Under the pieces are notes generated by a model. It ran no database searches. It saw only the letters and a list, made by a program, of their open reading frames with translations, and had not been told where the DNA came from. The translations under genes were made by a program, and so were the position numbers. This document shows, piece by piece, positions 1 to 7,345 of a DNA stretch of 64,000 nt; the stretch's first letter is position 1; each line of letters starts with the position of its first letter. This DNA comes from JAEYFP01 sp964566545 (GTDB lineage: Bacteria > Bacillota > Clostridia > Lachnospirales > Lachnospiraceae): NCBI GenBank assembly GCA_964566545.1, contig CAZMIX010000003.1, positions 1 through 64,000 of the forward strand, written 5' to 3'.

Positions 1-39
1 TTCCTTTACTCTCGCACTTTTGCTCAAATTATTACTCAC

Positions 40-357
40 GAAAAAACTTTCGTCTCCCTGAAATATTCAGAGGGACGAAAGTTTTTCCGCGGTACCACCC
101 ATATTCCGGCAGCGAAAAAGCTGCCGACACTCATTATGCGTAACGGGCATATCCGGTTTCCCTTACTTTCCTCGGCACAAAAAGGTCATAAAAATCCTGT
201 CTCCTGGCCTGCGTGCGACGGTTTCGGGGAAACTGCTCCGGTGGGAAATTCGAACCATTATCTGAACTTAAGGAGGCTTACAGCCGACGGCCTCCTCTCT
301 CTGCAAGAAAATAATGTCCTACTTAACACCTTCTTCGCATTTCATCTGCTTAATTAT
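40..357 (-). promoter_or_regulatory. T-box leader, probable phenylalanine specifier (gene off the left edge)
   Basis: Read on the minus strand, this stretch carries the T-box antiterminator sequence GGGTGGTACCGCGG (87-100). It is followed by a strong terminator hairpin (42-88) whose arms are AACTTTCGTC and GACGAAAGTT. Upstream are stem I landmarks: an AGTAG-type motif, AGAGAG and a GGCTG distal element. By analogy with the tyrS T-box in this window, the triplet six bases before GAGC is TTC (245-247). The alternative reading shifted by one base is TTT, so both readings give Phe. The regulated gene lies left of base 1. An AAAGGA that could be its ribosome-binding site sits at the very edge. A phenylalanyl-tRNA synthetase gene (pheS) is the likely target, by inference only. 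No gene is visible in bases 1-375. Confidence 0.8.
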
Positions 358-361
358 CCTT

Positions 362-390
362 ATTCTATGCAATGCTTAACGAAAAGTCAA
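362..390 (-). promoter_or_regulatory. Promoter for the T-box leader
   Basis: On the minus strand there is TTGACT (385-390), 17 bases, then TAGAAT (362-367). Transcription would start near 355, just before stem I of the T-box. The -35 box lies inside the last codons of the YihY gene, so that gene has no separate terminator in between. Confidence 0.6.
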
Positions 391-1191
391 GCAATAATTT
401 ATCTGCGCGCCAAGGAACATGATATACATACCGGCATACAGCCAAAGCATCATAATAATCACCGTAGCAAGAGAACCGTACATGCTGTAGCTGTTATAGT
501 GCATCGTATAGACAGAAAAAAGACCAGAGAATACCCACCAGCCGATAGCAGCAAAAATCGCGCCCGGCACCTGCCTTTTGATTTTCATTTTCTGTGCCGG
601 AAGCACGGTATAAAAAAACAGGAACAGGAAAAAAAGTACAGCAATCATAATAATGTCACGATAACTGAAAATTGCCTTGATCGAAACAGGAAACTCATAA
701 AAATACCGTTCTGCCAAATAGCGGATGTGTCTTCCGAACACACCGCCAACTAACATGACAACAAGGGCAACAATCATGAACAGTGTATAAAACGCCGACC
801 AGATACGCATAACAAAATAATTTCTTGTCTCCTCAATCCCCGAAATTTCATTTAACCCTTTTGTGATTGCCTGCACACCGCGCGCCGCCGACCAGATTGC
901 GGCCACTGCGGAAATAGACAAGATCGCGGACGATTTGCCGTAAAGCTCATCAATAATATTGATCCCAAGCGCATCCATCTCGCTTGGCAAAAGCTCCACA
1001 ATCGCCGCAAGCAGATCCGATTTGGTGATCGGTGTATAAGGAATCAGTGTCAGAAGAACAAGCAAAAATGGAATGATCGATACAAAAATAAAAAAAGCCG
1101 CGCTTGCAGAATATACATCCACATGATTCCTTTTCAACTGATCCTTAAATCCCATGAGCCAATTAATCAGCTCTCTCAGCTTCTTATTCAT
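376..1191 (-). CDS. YihY/BrkB family integral membrane protein
   Basis: This 271-residue polytopic membrane protein belongs to the YihY/virulence factor BrkB family. The family was once annotated as ribonuclease BN, and its biochemical role is not settled. About six hydrophobic segments are visible, beginning around residues 28-50 with a stretch rich in Phe, Ile and Leu. The family feature of a conserved GxxG-containing loop and a C-terminal LWLYAGMYIMFLGAQIN segment is present. The ATG is preceded by AGGAG. The first eight bases overlap the end of the upstream SpoIID-type gene, so the two are translationally coupled. A role in the envelope or in sporulation is only inferred from that coupling. 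Confidence 0.85.
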   Translation of the reverse strand: MNKKLRELINWLMGFKDQLKRNHVDVYSASAAFFIFVSIIPFLLVLLTLIPYTPITKSDLLAAIVELLPSEMDALGINIIDELYGKSSAILSISAVAAIWSAARGVQAITKGLNEISGIEETRNYFVMRIWSAFYTLFMIVALVVMLVGGVFGRHIRYLAERYFYEFPVSIKAIFSYRDIIMIAVLFFLFLFFYTVLPAQKMKIKRQVPGAIFAAIGWWVFSGLFSVYTMHYNSYSMYGSLATVIIMMLWLYAGMYIMFLGAQINYCLTFR

Positions 1192-2746
1192 AAACTGCTC
1201 CTATTGTAGTTCCCTCATAAAAGAATGAAAGGATATTCTGATAATCCATCCCTGAAAGAGCCATGTTCTTAGCTCCGTTTTGAGACATTCCGACGCCGTG
1301 ACCGAAGCCGCCGCCCTTTAAAACTATTTCCTCTAATATATCATTACTTTCATTTCTTTTCAATTCCATTGTAAAATATGCGCTCGGAAGCAGCACGCCG
1401 CAATCCACTATCTCCTGATTATGCTTTGTAATAACCGCTCCCTCTGCTGCCAATATGTACCGGATATTGTATTCTGTCAGAATCTTAATTTCCTCTTCTC
1501 CGAAGCAAAGCAGAATTTCATCGATCAGTCCTCCTTCATTACGATGCAGGATTTGTATATCGCTCAAATCAAAAAGCTCTTCGGGCAGCCCGGATACAAA
1601 ACAATCCCCTTCCTTTTTTAAAATAAGGTTTTTGTTTACGGCAAAACGTTCTGCAATTCTTTCCTTCATATGAATAAGCTGGGACGGATAAAACGACATG
1701 CTCCAGCGGTACCATGGCTCCGCGCTCTCATAATCCGTTTCATCGACGGAAAGAATATAGCTTGCAAAGCCGTCCTCTGTGGTGAAATCCGGCGAAGAGC
1801 CCTGTCCCTCCTCCTCGATCAGCTTTACGGCTGCAATCGTATCCTCCCTCTTTCCGATGTGCTGTGCCGCCAGATACGGCTTCTGTTCCTCCACATTGCC
1901 GCTCTCATTTCTCCACACCTCATCATTTGTCGTCTGACCGCAGGAAGTGGAAAAATAATAAGTGCTCGCAATACTGCCCTGATAAATGACAACCCTTCCG
2001 TTCGTCTCCTTTACCGCTTCGATCGCTTCGGCAGATTCTGCCACATTGTTATAGACCTGATAGCCGCTGCTGTCGTCCACATCCGCATCATATTCCTTAT
2101 AGGCAGGATCTAGCATTTGCCTTACTGCATAGCTTCTTGCGCATATGGCTTGTGCCTTGAGGGCTTCCGTAGGATAATCCGACGGCATTTCGCTTGTTAC
2201 AACAGAGTATAAATACTCCTCAATTGGCAGTTCATTGATAATAATGTAGCCCGCATTTGTTTTTCTGATTTCCAGCCTTCCCCGGTAAGCCGGCGTCCCC
2301 TGGTGCCTGCCAAGCGTGAGCACCTTGATCTGCCCGTCCGACGTATCCGAGATAAATACCGCCTGATCCGGTACCGCTGCATTATCCTCCTGCCCCGCCA
2401 ATTCTCCATAGGCAGAAAATAAACTGCTCATGCTAAGCTCGGAACCGGCGGGAATTGTCTTTTTCAATTCCCCGATTGTCACATTGACCGTTCCATCCGA
2501 CGTCAGAATGACATTTTCATGATAAATACTTTTAAAATCCGTTGTCTTTAACAGTACACGGATCGTTTGCCCAATCGCGAATTCATACCTGTCAACAGAC
2601 TCCTCCTGAAGCTTTGTCTGCTCCTGTATGGGAGCTTCCTCAGCCGGTTCTTCTTGATCCCCTTTTCTCATCAGCATAAGGATCAATAGGATGACTCCAA
2701 TCAGCAGCAATAGGATTTTTCCTATCAGATTTGTTTCATTTCTCAT
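1184..2746 (-). CDS. SpoIID/LytB-domain protein
   Basis: A 520-residue secreted or membrane-anchored protein with a SpoIID/LytB domain, the family of peptidoglycan lytic transglycosylases used in forespore engulfment (SpoIID) or as amidase enhancers (LytB). One hydrophobic segment at about residues 9-26 is followed by an acidic linker. The SpoIID core shows YLYSVVTSEMPSDYPTEALKAQ, with the expected catalytic glutamate in SEMP, and the C-terminal GGGFGHGVGMSQNGA signature. At 520 residues it is much longer than Bacillus SpoIID (about 340), because of an N-terminal region at about residues 50-160. An AGGAGG ribosome-binding site precedes the ATG. A sigma-E-like promoter upstream would fit mother-cell expression. 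Confidence 0.85.
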   Translation of the reverse strand: MRNETNLIGKILLLLIGVILLILMLMRKGDQEEPAEEAPIQEQTKLQEESVDRYEFAIGQTIRVLLKTTDFKSIYHENVILTSDGTVNVTIGELKKTIPAGSELSMSSLFSAYGELAGQEDNAAVPDQAVFISDTSDGQIKVLTLGRHQGTPAYRGRLEIRKTNAGYIIINELPIEEYLYSVVTSEMPSDYPTEALKAQAICARSYAVRQMLDPAYKEYDADVDDSSGYQVYNNVAESAEAIEAVKETNGRVVIYQGSIASTYYFSTSCGQTTNDEVWRNESGNVEEQKPYLAAQHIGKREDTIAAVKLIEEEGQGSSPDFTTEDGFASYILSVDETDYESAEPWYRWSMSFYPSQLIHMKERIAERFAVNKNLILKKEGDCFVSGLPEELFDLSDIQILHRNEGGLIDEILLCFGEEEIKILTEYNIRYILAAEGAVITKHNQEIVDCGVLLPSAYFTMELKRNESNDILEEIVLKGGGFGHGVGMSQNGAKNMALSGMDYQNILSFFYEGTTIGAVYE

Positions 2747-2781
2747 AACTGCCTCCTTTGGGTATGCTCTATCTTTGTCCT

Positions 2782-2810
2782 AGTATATGAACTGTGCTGT
2801 CTAATTATGA
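2782..2810 (-). promoter_or_regulatory. Candidate sigma-E promoter of the SpoIID-type gene
   Basis: On the minus strand there is TCATAATT (2803-2810), 13 bases, then CATATACT (2782-2789). The second element fits the sporulation sigma-E -10 consensus CATAYAMT exactly, and the first resembles its ATATT-type -35. Position and spacing suit the SpoIID-type gene starting at 2746. This rests on pattern matching only. Confidence 0.4.
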
Positions 2811-2824
2811 GCGCATAAGTGTAC

Positions 2825-2856
2825 AAAAAAAAGCCCGTATGGAGAAGACTCCACAA
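2825..2856 (-). terminator. Rho-independent terminator of the 6S RNA
   Basis: On the minus strand the hairpin is GTCCTTGTGGAG, loop TCTT, CTCCATACGGGC, directly followed by a run of T. The stem has a small internal mismatch. It forms the 3' end of the 6S RNA. Confidence 0.75.
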
Positions 2857-3065
2857 GGACTTATATGTATCCCGAAATGCCGGTTCTTGCATTTTGACTC
2901 CTAGCTAACGGCTAGGTGGGTAACCGCAACCGCTCTTCTGCCTTCCACTGAAAATGGAGATGTGGCCTGACATCCAAACGGCAATATAGGAATCCCGTTT
3001 AAAGTGATGTAGGTTCAAAATAACAAGAGTTGTCGAACATTTCAGGAAATTTGTTCACTTTATCT
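2826..3065 (-). ncRNA. ssrS: 6S RNA (SsrS), clostridial type
   Basis: This non-coding stretch of about 240 bases is bounded by a strong promoter and a terminator. On the minus strand it contains nested helices: AACGG/CCGTT, closed by CCTACATC pairing with GGATGTCAGG; a CTCC/GGAAG stem; and a CCTAGC/GCTAGG hairpin. It ends in a GTCC..TGGAG/CTCCA..GGGC hairpin followed by eight T. The segment around GAACCTACAT and the following hairpin resemble what I recall of 6S RNAs from gut clostridia. 6S RNA binds sigma-A RNA polymerase by mimicking an open promoter. It is slightly longer than the roughly 190-200 bases of Bacillus 6S. A riboswitch was considered, but no regulated gene follows directly. Confidence 0.65.
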
Positions 3066-3072
3066 TTATATT

Positions 3073-3101
3073 ATTATAGCGCGGTGTGACAACAAGCGCA
3101 A
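3073..3101 (-). promoter_or_regulatory. Promoter of the 6S RNA
   Basis: On the minus strand there is TTGCGC (3096-3101), a 17-base spacer, then a perfect TATAAT (3073-3078). The start point would be near 3065. No coding start follows, which supports a stand-alone RNA gene. Confidence 0.7.
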
Positions 3102-3138
3102 GTCATTTGTCCCTTTTTAATGATTAAGATATTTCCAA

Positions 3139-4362
3139 TTAATATATAATTTCCACTTCTCTGTTTTCCCATGTGCGCAATTTAATTCGTGTCTCGTCGC
3201 TCTCCTCAACATAATTCGGAAGCAGAGGAATCTTTCCATAGCCGTGCGGCGCATTGACAATATACTGCGGAATCGCAAGACCGGACGTATGTCCGCGCAA
3301 ATATTTCATGATTTTTAGCCCTTCTTCCACCGTGATCTGAAAATGCTTTGTACCAAGTACCTGCTTCGGATGGAAAATATAATAGGGTCGAACCCTCGCC
3401 TTGAGCAACCCTTCGTTTAATAACTGCACAATATATTTATCATTGTTGATGCCCCTTAAAAATACCATCTGATTGCCGAGCGGAATTCCGGCGTCCGCCA
3501 GACGCCCGCATGCCTCGACAGCCTCCTTCGTCAGCTCTCCCGGATGGTTAAACTGCAGATTCATAAAAAGCGGATGATATTTTTTCAGCATTCCGGCGAG
3601 CTGAGGTGTAATCCGCTGAGGCATTGTAACCGGAACCCTTGTGCCGATGCGAATCATTTCAACGTGCGGAATTTCACGAATCCGTCGGATAATGCTCTCT
3701 AACATCTCGTCCGGTAGCATCAGCGGATCGCCGCCTGTAATGAGCACATCTCGGATTTCTCTTGTCTCTTTAATATATGCAATTGCGGCGTTAATATTCT
3801 CTTCCGACTCGATTCTGTCATTTTCACCAATTCGCCTTCTGCGCTGGCAATGACGGCAAAACATCGCACAGGAGCTCGTTACGTTGAGGATAAGTCGATT
3901 CGGATAGCGTCTCGTGATGCACGGCGCCGGATTTGTATATTCCTCGCTCATCGGATCCAACTCGCCCGACAAATCGTTTTCCTCAACAGACGGCAATGCC
4001 ATCCGGTTAATCGGATAGGACATATCTTCATAATCCATGAGCGATAAGTAATAAGGTGTCGTTGCCCAACGGTATTTTTTCGAAATTCCCTCAAACATTT
4101 CCACTTGTTTGTCTGACAGATTGATAAACTTCTGCAATACGGATACGGAACTGACCCGGTTTCTTAGCTGCCAGTGCCAATCATTCCATTCTTCTTCCCC
4201 CGCGTCAAAATAGCTCATCAGCTCTTCTTTATGCTTTTTGCTGATAATATCTCTTTTTTCCTCTGTCTCACGTAAAAACACATCCTTAAACTGCAGAAAA
4301 TCTTCTATTTCATTATATAATTCTTCGGCTCTCTCAAGAGATACCTTTCTCTTTTCTTCCAT
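3139..4362 (-). CDS. eam: Glutamate 2,3-aminomutase-like radical SAM/PLP enzyme (KamA family)
   Basis: A 407-residue member of the lysine 2,3-aminomutase family, which uses a 4Fe-4S cluster, S-adenosylmethionine and PLP to move an alpha-amino group to the beta carbon. The cluster motif CAMFCRHC gives Cys165, Cys169 and Cys172, and the PLP lysine is Lys377 in GYGK. The two aspartates that hold the side-chain amine of lysine in true lysine aminomutase are Lys333 (in HPKQV) and Asn370 (in VNAP) here. This is the pattern reported for clostridial glutamate 2,3-aminomutase, so beta-glutamate is the predicted product. The gene follows the SGNH gene by 41 bases with no visible terminator, and an AAGGGGA ribosome-binding site is present. 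Annotation as plain lysine 2,3-aminomutase would be less likely to be right. Confidence 0.78.
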   Translation of the reverse strand: MEEKRKVSLERAEELYNEIEDFLQFKDVFLRETEEKRDIISKKHKEELMSYFDAGEEEWNDWHWQLRNRVSSVSVLQKFINLSDKQVEMFEGISKKYRWATTPYYLSLMDYEDMSYPINRMALPSVEENDLSGELDPMSEEYTNPAPCITRRYPNRLILNVTSSCAMFCRHCQRRRRIGENDRIESEENINAAIAYIKETREIRDVLITGGDPLMLPDEMLESIIRRIREIPHVEMIRIGTRVPVTMPQRITPQLAGMLKKYHPLFMNLQFNHPGELTKEAVEACGRLADAGIPLGNQMVFLRGINNDKYIVQLLNEGLLKARVRPYYIFHPKQVLGTKHFQITVEEGLKIMKYLRGHTSGLAIPQYIVNAPHGYGKIPLLPNYVEESDETRIKLRTWENREVEIIY

Positions 4363-4403
4363 TTGATCCCCTTCAAACTTTCTTACTTCAGCAATTTTCC
4401 AAT

Positions 4404-5456
4404 CTAATCAACGGTTCCTTTCCGGCTCAGTTCCCGATCCAAATGATATCGCAGCACTTTTGCATTCCATACCTCCTGATACGCTTCTTCCTTAACATGG
4501 GAAGGCACATCGTACGCACTATTTATATAGCTGCCCAAATAGCTTGTGAATAATTCAGCGCCGGGCGTATTCAAATGATTGCCTTCATCCGGTGAATGCT
4601 TCAGATAATCAAGCCCGATTTCCGCACTGTAGGAATCAAAATTAATATAGGTGATTCCATATTCAGCCACAATTTCATCAAGCTGTCTGTCATAATCAAA
4701 ACTCCAATTATCCGAATAGCTTGGCACTTTCATAAGCATAATTTGTATCTCTTCCTTTTGACAAAGCTCAATTGTCTTGCGAAGGTACGAAACATTCCTG
4801 TTTCCAAGCTTCGTATTATCCTTTAATATATACCCGTTGCGCTCGGGAAGCTTCTCTGTTGTCCAAAAATCCATCAAAAAGCCGTTATAGGTAACCGGCT
4901 TTCTGGAAAATATATAAATAAAATCTTCGGGCGAAAGCTCCTTCCATCTCGTATGAAAACGAAAAACCGGAAACAGATAATCACTCAGCTTTTCGTCCGT
5001 ATCCTTTGCCGTCTCAATGCAGTCCAGCTTCGTTTTAGAAAAACGCATCCCATCAATCGCTTTTCTGTTGGCCGGCTCTTCCGCATAAGTATCCCAATAT
5101 TTAATAAAACCGATATCCAGTACGACAAGCTTTGGTTTATGACATTCGATCGCATCCTTAATCATATAATAGGATGTCCATATCGGCTGAGAGGCGTTGC
5201 TTCTATCGTAGGAAGTAAACCCGAACTCCTCCCACAAAATAACAGGACAAATTCCATTGTATACAGTGGAGGAACCGACAAAAATAATATCCGTATCCAG
5301 CTTTTCAAGGTAAAATTCCCCCGTAATCCTTCCATCCTGATTTTCAAAAAGATATTTGGGCGTGAAAACAAGATTTAAAGTGATAATTAAAAGGAATACG
5401 ATAGCCATTTTCAACAGAATCAGGCAGATTTTCTGAGCTGCTTTCTTTTTCTCCAT
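4404..5456 (-). CDS. SGNH-fold protein of a dlt-like operon (DltD-position gene)
   Basis: A 350-residue protein with one N-terminal membrane segment (about residues 11-31) and an extracytoplasmic domain. The domain begins with IIFVGSSTVYNG (Ser62/Ser63), matching the first SGNH block, and near the C-terminus has SPDEGNHLNTPG, matching the catalytic Asp-x-x-His block. SGNH proteins partner MBOAT acyltransferases in polymer acylation (DltD, AlgX, AlgJ). The sequence does not look like canonical DltD. It sits 9 bases after the MBOAT gene, as the last member of the ligase/carrier/MBOAT set, with a GGAGG ribosome-binding site. The likely role is final acyl transfer onto an envelope polymer, inferred from position and motifs. 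Confidence 0.7.
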   Translation of the reverse strand: MEKKKAAQKICLILLKMAIVFLLIITLNLVFTPKYLFENQDGRITGEFYLEKLDTDIIFVGSSTVYNGICPVILWEEFGFTSYDRSNASQPIWTSYYMIKDAIECHKPKLVVLDIGFIKYWDTYAEEPANRKAIDGMRFSKTKLDCIETAKDTDEKLSDYLFPVFRFHTRWKELSPEDFIYIFSRKPVTYNGFLMDFWTTEKLPERNGYILKDNTKLGNRNVSYLRKTIELCQKEEIQIMLMKVPSYSDNWSFDYDRQLDEIVAEYGITYINFDSYSAEIGLDYLKHSPDEGNHLNTPGAELFTSYLGSYINSAYDVPSHVKEEAYQEVWNAKVLRYHLDRELSRKGTVD

Positions 5457-5465
5457 CTCTGCCTC

Positions 5466-7061
5466 CTAAAATTGCAAATAAATAAACTGCTGTGCATCAA
5501 ACCCGCGCCCATAGGCTCCGAAAATGACAACAACGCCGACGAGCATACTAAGCACGACCCATTGCAGCGCGATTGGCAATGCAAATATTCGCTCACGCAG
5601 ACTGCCCGTTCTTTGCAGCATACTCACACAAAATAAAATCAAGATTGCAACACACACGACGATGAATTCCTCAAGCGGAAGATTCAGGTTATCAAACATC
5701 GTTTGCAACTGGAATGCCGGAAGTTCCTGGAACATATATTTCATCATCTCAAGTGCGGCATCGGTATTCGCTGAAATATCAAATATACGTAAAAATGACA
5801 TTAGCCAAAAGGTTCTGATGACTCTGAAAATCTTTAAGGCAAGCCCTCTTTCGTTAATATGCAGCTTTTTGATCAGTTTTTTAGATACGGGCTCAAACTC
5901 TGTTCCTAAAATAACAAACAGGCAATTTAAAAGTCCCCATACCACATAGCGATTCTCAGAACCATGCCACATGCCCGTCGTTGCCCATACAATTATCATC
6001 GGCAAATAAATAGGGATCCTCTTTCCAAGCGAATCGCTGACGTGTGCCCGTACCCATTTCCCGAAATTCATCACGCGTTTGGAAATGGAAAGCGGATAAA
6101 AAATATAATCCTTGAACCAAGTACCAAGCGTAATATGCCATCTGCGCCAATATTCCGAAATGCTTTTGGAAAAGAACGGCCTCTCGAAATTCTCCGCCAA
6201 CCGGATACCAAACAGTTCACTCACTCCGATTGCGATATCAATGCCGCCTGAAAAGTCACCATAAATCTGCATGGAGTAAAAGAAAACGGCAAAAAACAAA
6301 TAGACACCCTTATAGTCCGTTCGAAAATCCATCGCAGTAGTGACATAGAGCGCAAGCCGATCAGCGATGACGAGCTTCTTAAACAAGCCCCACATAATAC
6401 GGTAAAAGCCTGATTTGATCCTAAAAAAGTCGAAAGTGGTCTCCTGATAAATCTCGGATGCCAGCGCGCCGAAGCGACTGATCGGTCCTTGTATGATCTG
6501 GGGAAAAAATGAAACATACAGCGCAAAGCGGAACGGATTTTTCTCGGCATCGTATTTTCCGTAGTAAATATCAATCAGATAGCCCATCGATTGGAAAGTA
6601 TAAAAGGAAATTCCAAGCGGTAAAAACAGATCAAGAAAACTGATAAAATTTGTATTATGAAAAAAATGCAGCCGAAAAAGATTAATATAGGAAATACTCC
6701 AGTTTGCATATTTTAGAAATAACAAAATACCAAAGTTAAGCAAGAGACATACTATAAGAAGCCATCTTTGCTTCTTTTTCACGACGGCCTTGTAGCTCTT
6801 TTTTTCTTCCTTTGTAAGATCTTCTTTATGCTGTTTTAAATAATTCTTTTGCTTGTCTGTTTCTTTTGCAATGAAACGCGCAAACAAGTATGTAGAAATC
6901 GTAGTAATCAGAATAAAACATAGATTCCTAAAACCCGTGCATAAGTAAAAATAATAGCTGGCAATGAGCAGTACACACCATTGCCATTTTTTGGGCACGA
7001 GATAAAATACAAGCAGTGTACAAAAAACAAACACCGTAAACTGTGCTGAAATAAATGACAT
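5466..7061 (-). CDS. MBOAT family O-acyltransferase (DltB/AlgI-like)
   Basis: A 531-residue polytopic membrane protein of the membrane-bound O-acyltransferase family. Conserved features are the FFPQIIQGPISRF region, YWRRWHITLG (His309) and TTGMWHG (His366, the catalytic histidine). It is longer than typical DltB (about 400 residues) and closer in length and C-terminal layout to AlgI/PatA-type transferases. Such enzymes move an acyl group from a carrier across or at the membrane to an extracellular polymer, and the carrier gene lies just upstream. I chose the second ATG (7061). The first, at 7073, has a GAAGG directly abutting it, so it leaves no spacing for a ribosome-binding site. The first ATG remains possible. 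Confidence 0.85.
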   Translation of the reverse strand: MSFISAQFTVFVFCTLLVFYLVPKKWQWCVLLIASYYFYLCTGFRNLCFILITTISTYLFARFIAKETDKQKNYLKQHKEDLTKEEKKSYKAVVKKKQRWLLIVCLLLNFGILLFLKYANWSISYINLFRLHFFHNTNFISFLDLFLPLGISFYTFQSMGYLIDIYYGKYDAEKNPFRFALYVSFFPQIIQGPISRFGALASEIYQETTFDFFRIKSGFYRIMWGLFKKLVIADRLALYVTTAMDFRTDYKGVYLFFAVFFYSMQIYGDFSGGIDIAIGVSELFGIRLAENFERPFFSKSISEYWRRWHITLGTWFKDYIFYPLSISKRVMNFGKWVRAHVSDSLGKRIPIYLPMIIVWATTGMWHGSENRYVVWGLLNCLFVILGTEFEPVSKKLIKKLHINERGLALKIFRVIRTFWLMSFLRIFDISANTDAALEMMKYMFQELPAFQLQTMFDNLNLPLEEFIVVCVAILILFCVSMLQRTGSLRERIFALPIALQWVVLSMLVGVVVIFGAYGRGFDAQQFIYLQF

Positions 7062-7098
7062 TGATCCGGTCATCCTTCATTCGTATTTTCTTAATACA

Positions 7099-7326
7099 TC
7101 AATCTTCCTGCAGCTTCGCCACAAGCCGAAAAATAGCCTGTGCGGAATTAAAGTTTTCAGGAATCATATGCTCCGCATTGATTTCAATATCAAATGTATC
7201 CATTAACTCTCCGACGATGTTTACAACATCGAACGAATCAAGGATTCGCTTGTCGATCAGCCCCGTTTCCGAGTCGTAGTCCACATCCGGACGGACAGAT
7301 TCCAAAATTCCAATCACTTCTTCCAT
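7099..7326 (-). CDS. dltC: Acyl/aminoacyl carrier protein (DltC-like)
   Basis: A 75-residue acidic carrier protein. The phosphopantetheine attachment serine is Ser31 in LDSFDVV, preceded by an acidic helix and followed by a typical IGELMDTFDIEI-type helix II. It lies 20 bases after the ligase gene and before the MBOAT gene, so it should receive the activated group from the ligase and hand it to the membrane step. The order is ligase, carrier, MBOAT, SGNH rather than the usual dltA-B-C-D. An AGTGAGGT ribosome-binding site precedes the ATG. It could also be called a general acyl carrier protein, but context favours a dedicated one. Confidence 0.82.
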   Translation of the reverse strand: MEEVIGILESVRPDVDYDSETGLIDKRILDSFDVVNIVGELMDTFDIEINAEHMIPENFNSAQAIFRLVAKLQED

Positions 7327-7345
7327 ATCGTTACCTCACTTTATA

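Noticed and set aside
136..753. A 205-codon open frame on the plus strand
   Set aside because: It runs antisense through the T-box leader and the YihY gene, has no ribosome-binding site and gives a composition unlike a real protein. The minus-strand features explain the sequence.
2826..3065. Riboswitch, tmRNA or SRP RNA
   Set aside because: There is no tag-peptide reading frame, no SRP tetraloop motif and no gene directly downstream to regulate. Fold and ends fit 6S RNA better.
3139..4362. Plain lysine 2,3-aminomutase
   Set aside because: Both substrate aspartates are replaced, by Lys333 and Asn370.
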